From: JARYMI01 sp964550915
GTDB taxonomy: Bacteria > Acidobacteriota > Aminicenantia > Aminicenantales > UBA8522
DNA length: 13,063 nt
Assembly: GCA_964550915.1 (NCBI GenBank)
Contig: CAZKBY010000058.1
Span: 1-13,063, forward strand
Direction of reading: 5' to 3'
The notes beneath the pieces were generated by a model. The model saw nothing but the letters and a program-made list of their open reading frames with translations. It was not told the DNA's origin and did no database searches. How positions within the stretch are numbered: position 1 is the first letter of the stretch; each line of letters begins with the position of its first letter. This document shows, in pieces, positions 12,526 through 13,063 of the stretch. The translations under genes and the position numbers were made by a program.

Positions 12526-13063
12526 TCATGAAATATATTCAGCCGAGGGCTCGGCAGCCATCCGGAATTCTTGATAGGCGATATGCGGGGGCCTGTCCGC
12601 GACAAAGGTCAGCTTGAGGTGGTTGATGAGAATTGGGCATTGGCGTAGAGGCCGTAGTATCTCAGGGTGACCTGACCCTTGTCGGGAATATGAGAAGTGA
12701 CGCGGGCGATGAACTCCAGATAATCCATCCGTTCCACCTCTTCAGCTCCTTCCCCACATCGGTAGCAGACCTGACCTTCCCGTTCATCGAGGGAGAGGCG
12801 TTCCAGGGAAAGGAGCGGTCGAATCATGTATTTGCCCACGCGCTCGGCCTCTTTTCGGGTTTTGGCTTTGACCTGGCTGTGGACCGAGAAGCCGGAGTGG
12901 CGCCAGCCTGCGATCTTCTCCACCAGCGCCTCAGAGATGAGCTCTTGGCGAAGGAGAAGAGAGAAGACCTCGCGCTGGAAGAACTCGGCCAGGAGGCCGT
13001 CTTGAAACGAAGCCGAATGATGGAACCTCCCCTCAGAGTCCTCGCCTCCCTCGGTCACCAGGA
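12526..13063 (-). pseudogene. IS91-family-like transposase remnant (Y2_Tnp type) with internal deletion
   Basis: The minus-strand frame is open from the right edge to a stop at 12609-12611 and belongs to a gene that starts outside the window; the GTG at 13058 is just an internal valine. It shows GWRHSGFSVH, AERVGKYMIRPLLSLERLSL, MDYLEFIARVTSHIPDKG and TLRYYGLYANA, the core of IS91-like transposases (PF04986), which move by HUH-nuclease rolling-circle transposition. After LYANA the frame turns into QFSSTTSS and stops. In the next frame, 12633 down to the stop at 12526-12528, lie ILINHLKLTFVADRPPHIA and a tail ending EPSAEYIS, the normal C-terminus of the same family. The linking region, with its expected zinc-finger-like CPxCG, is missing, so an out-of-frame deletion joined the two parts. 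The element is presumably inactive. Confidence 0.75.

Noticed and set aside
12542..12555. GC-rich palindrome as a terminator or insertion-element end
   Set aside because: The arms leave a loop of only 2 bases, there is no T tract, and it lies in the C-terminal coding remnant of the transposase.

Overview
The window is about 13 kb of bacterial chromosome, moderately GC-rich apart from one very AT-rich gap between dnaA and dnaN. It suggests an anaerobic, Gram-negative (diderm) heterotroph: there is an outer-membrane beta-barrel protein, a clostridial-order Rnf complex (C-D-G-E-A-B) and a Tat-type signal sequence. The barrel style and the MDRRDFFK-type Tat leader remind me of Acidobacteriota / Candidatus Aminicenantes. 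That placement is an impression, not a search result. A run of 100 N at 3751-3850 shows the sequence is a draft assembly, possibly a metagenome bin.

Layout. (1) 1-813, plus: the C-terminal end of a D15/BamA-like beta-barrel protein cut by the left edge. (2) 845-3514, plus: the replication-initiation region. A strong sigma70-type promoter precedes three DnaA-box-like 9-mers in the dnaA leader, then come dnaA, a very AT-rich 123-bp spacer and dnaN. This is a good candidate for the chromosomal origin. (3) 3526-3929: a fragment of a polytopic membrane-protein gene (PTPS_related/YfhO-like), broken at both ends and interrupted by the N gap. The gap is flanked by the same 55-bp sequence on both sides and by a 21-bp tandem repeat. 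(4) 3985-4066: two oppositely directed terminators separate the dnaN side from the minus-strand operon.

(5) 4065-11024, minus: a tightly packed nine-gene operon, rnfC-rnfD-rnfG-rnfE-rnfA-rnfB-rseC-like-NusG_II protein-apbE, behind a TTGACA/AATAAT promoter. Nearly all neighbours overlap by 4-38 bp. RnfABCDEG is a membrane ferredoxin:NAD+ oxidoreductase coupled to Na+ or H+ transport. ApbE is the flavinyltransferase that attaches FMN to RnfG and RnfD. The RseC-like protein and the Tat-exported NusG_II protein are likely accessory or redox-maturation factors. (6) 11188-12312, plus: a divergently transcribed GNAT-like protein of unknown substrate. (7) 12526-13063, minus: the remnant of an IS91-family-like transposase, cut by the right edge and carrying an internal deletion that leaves its C-terminus in another frame.

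I see no CRISPR array, tRNA, rRNA or defence system. The main items for follow-up are the origin architecture, the NusG_II fusion protein in the Rnf operon, the suspect assembly join after dnaN, and the deleted transposase.
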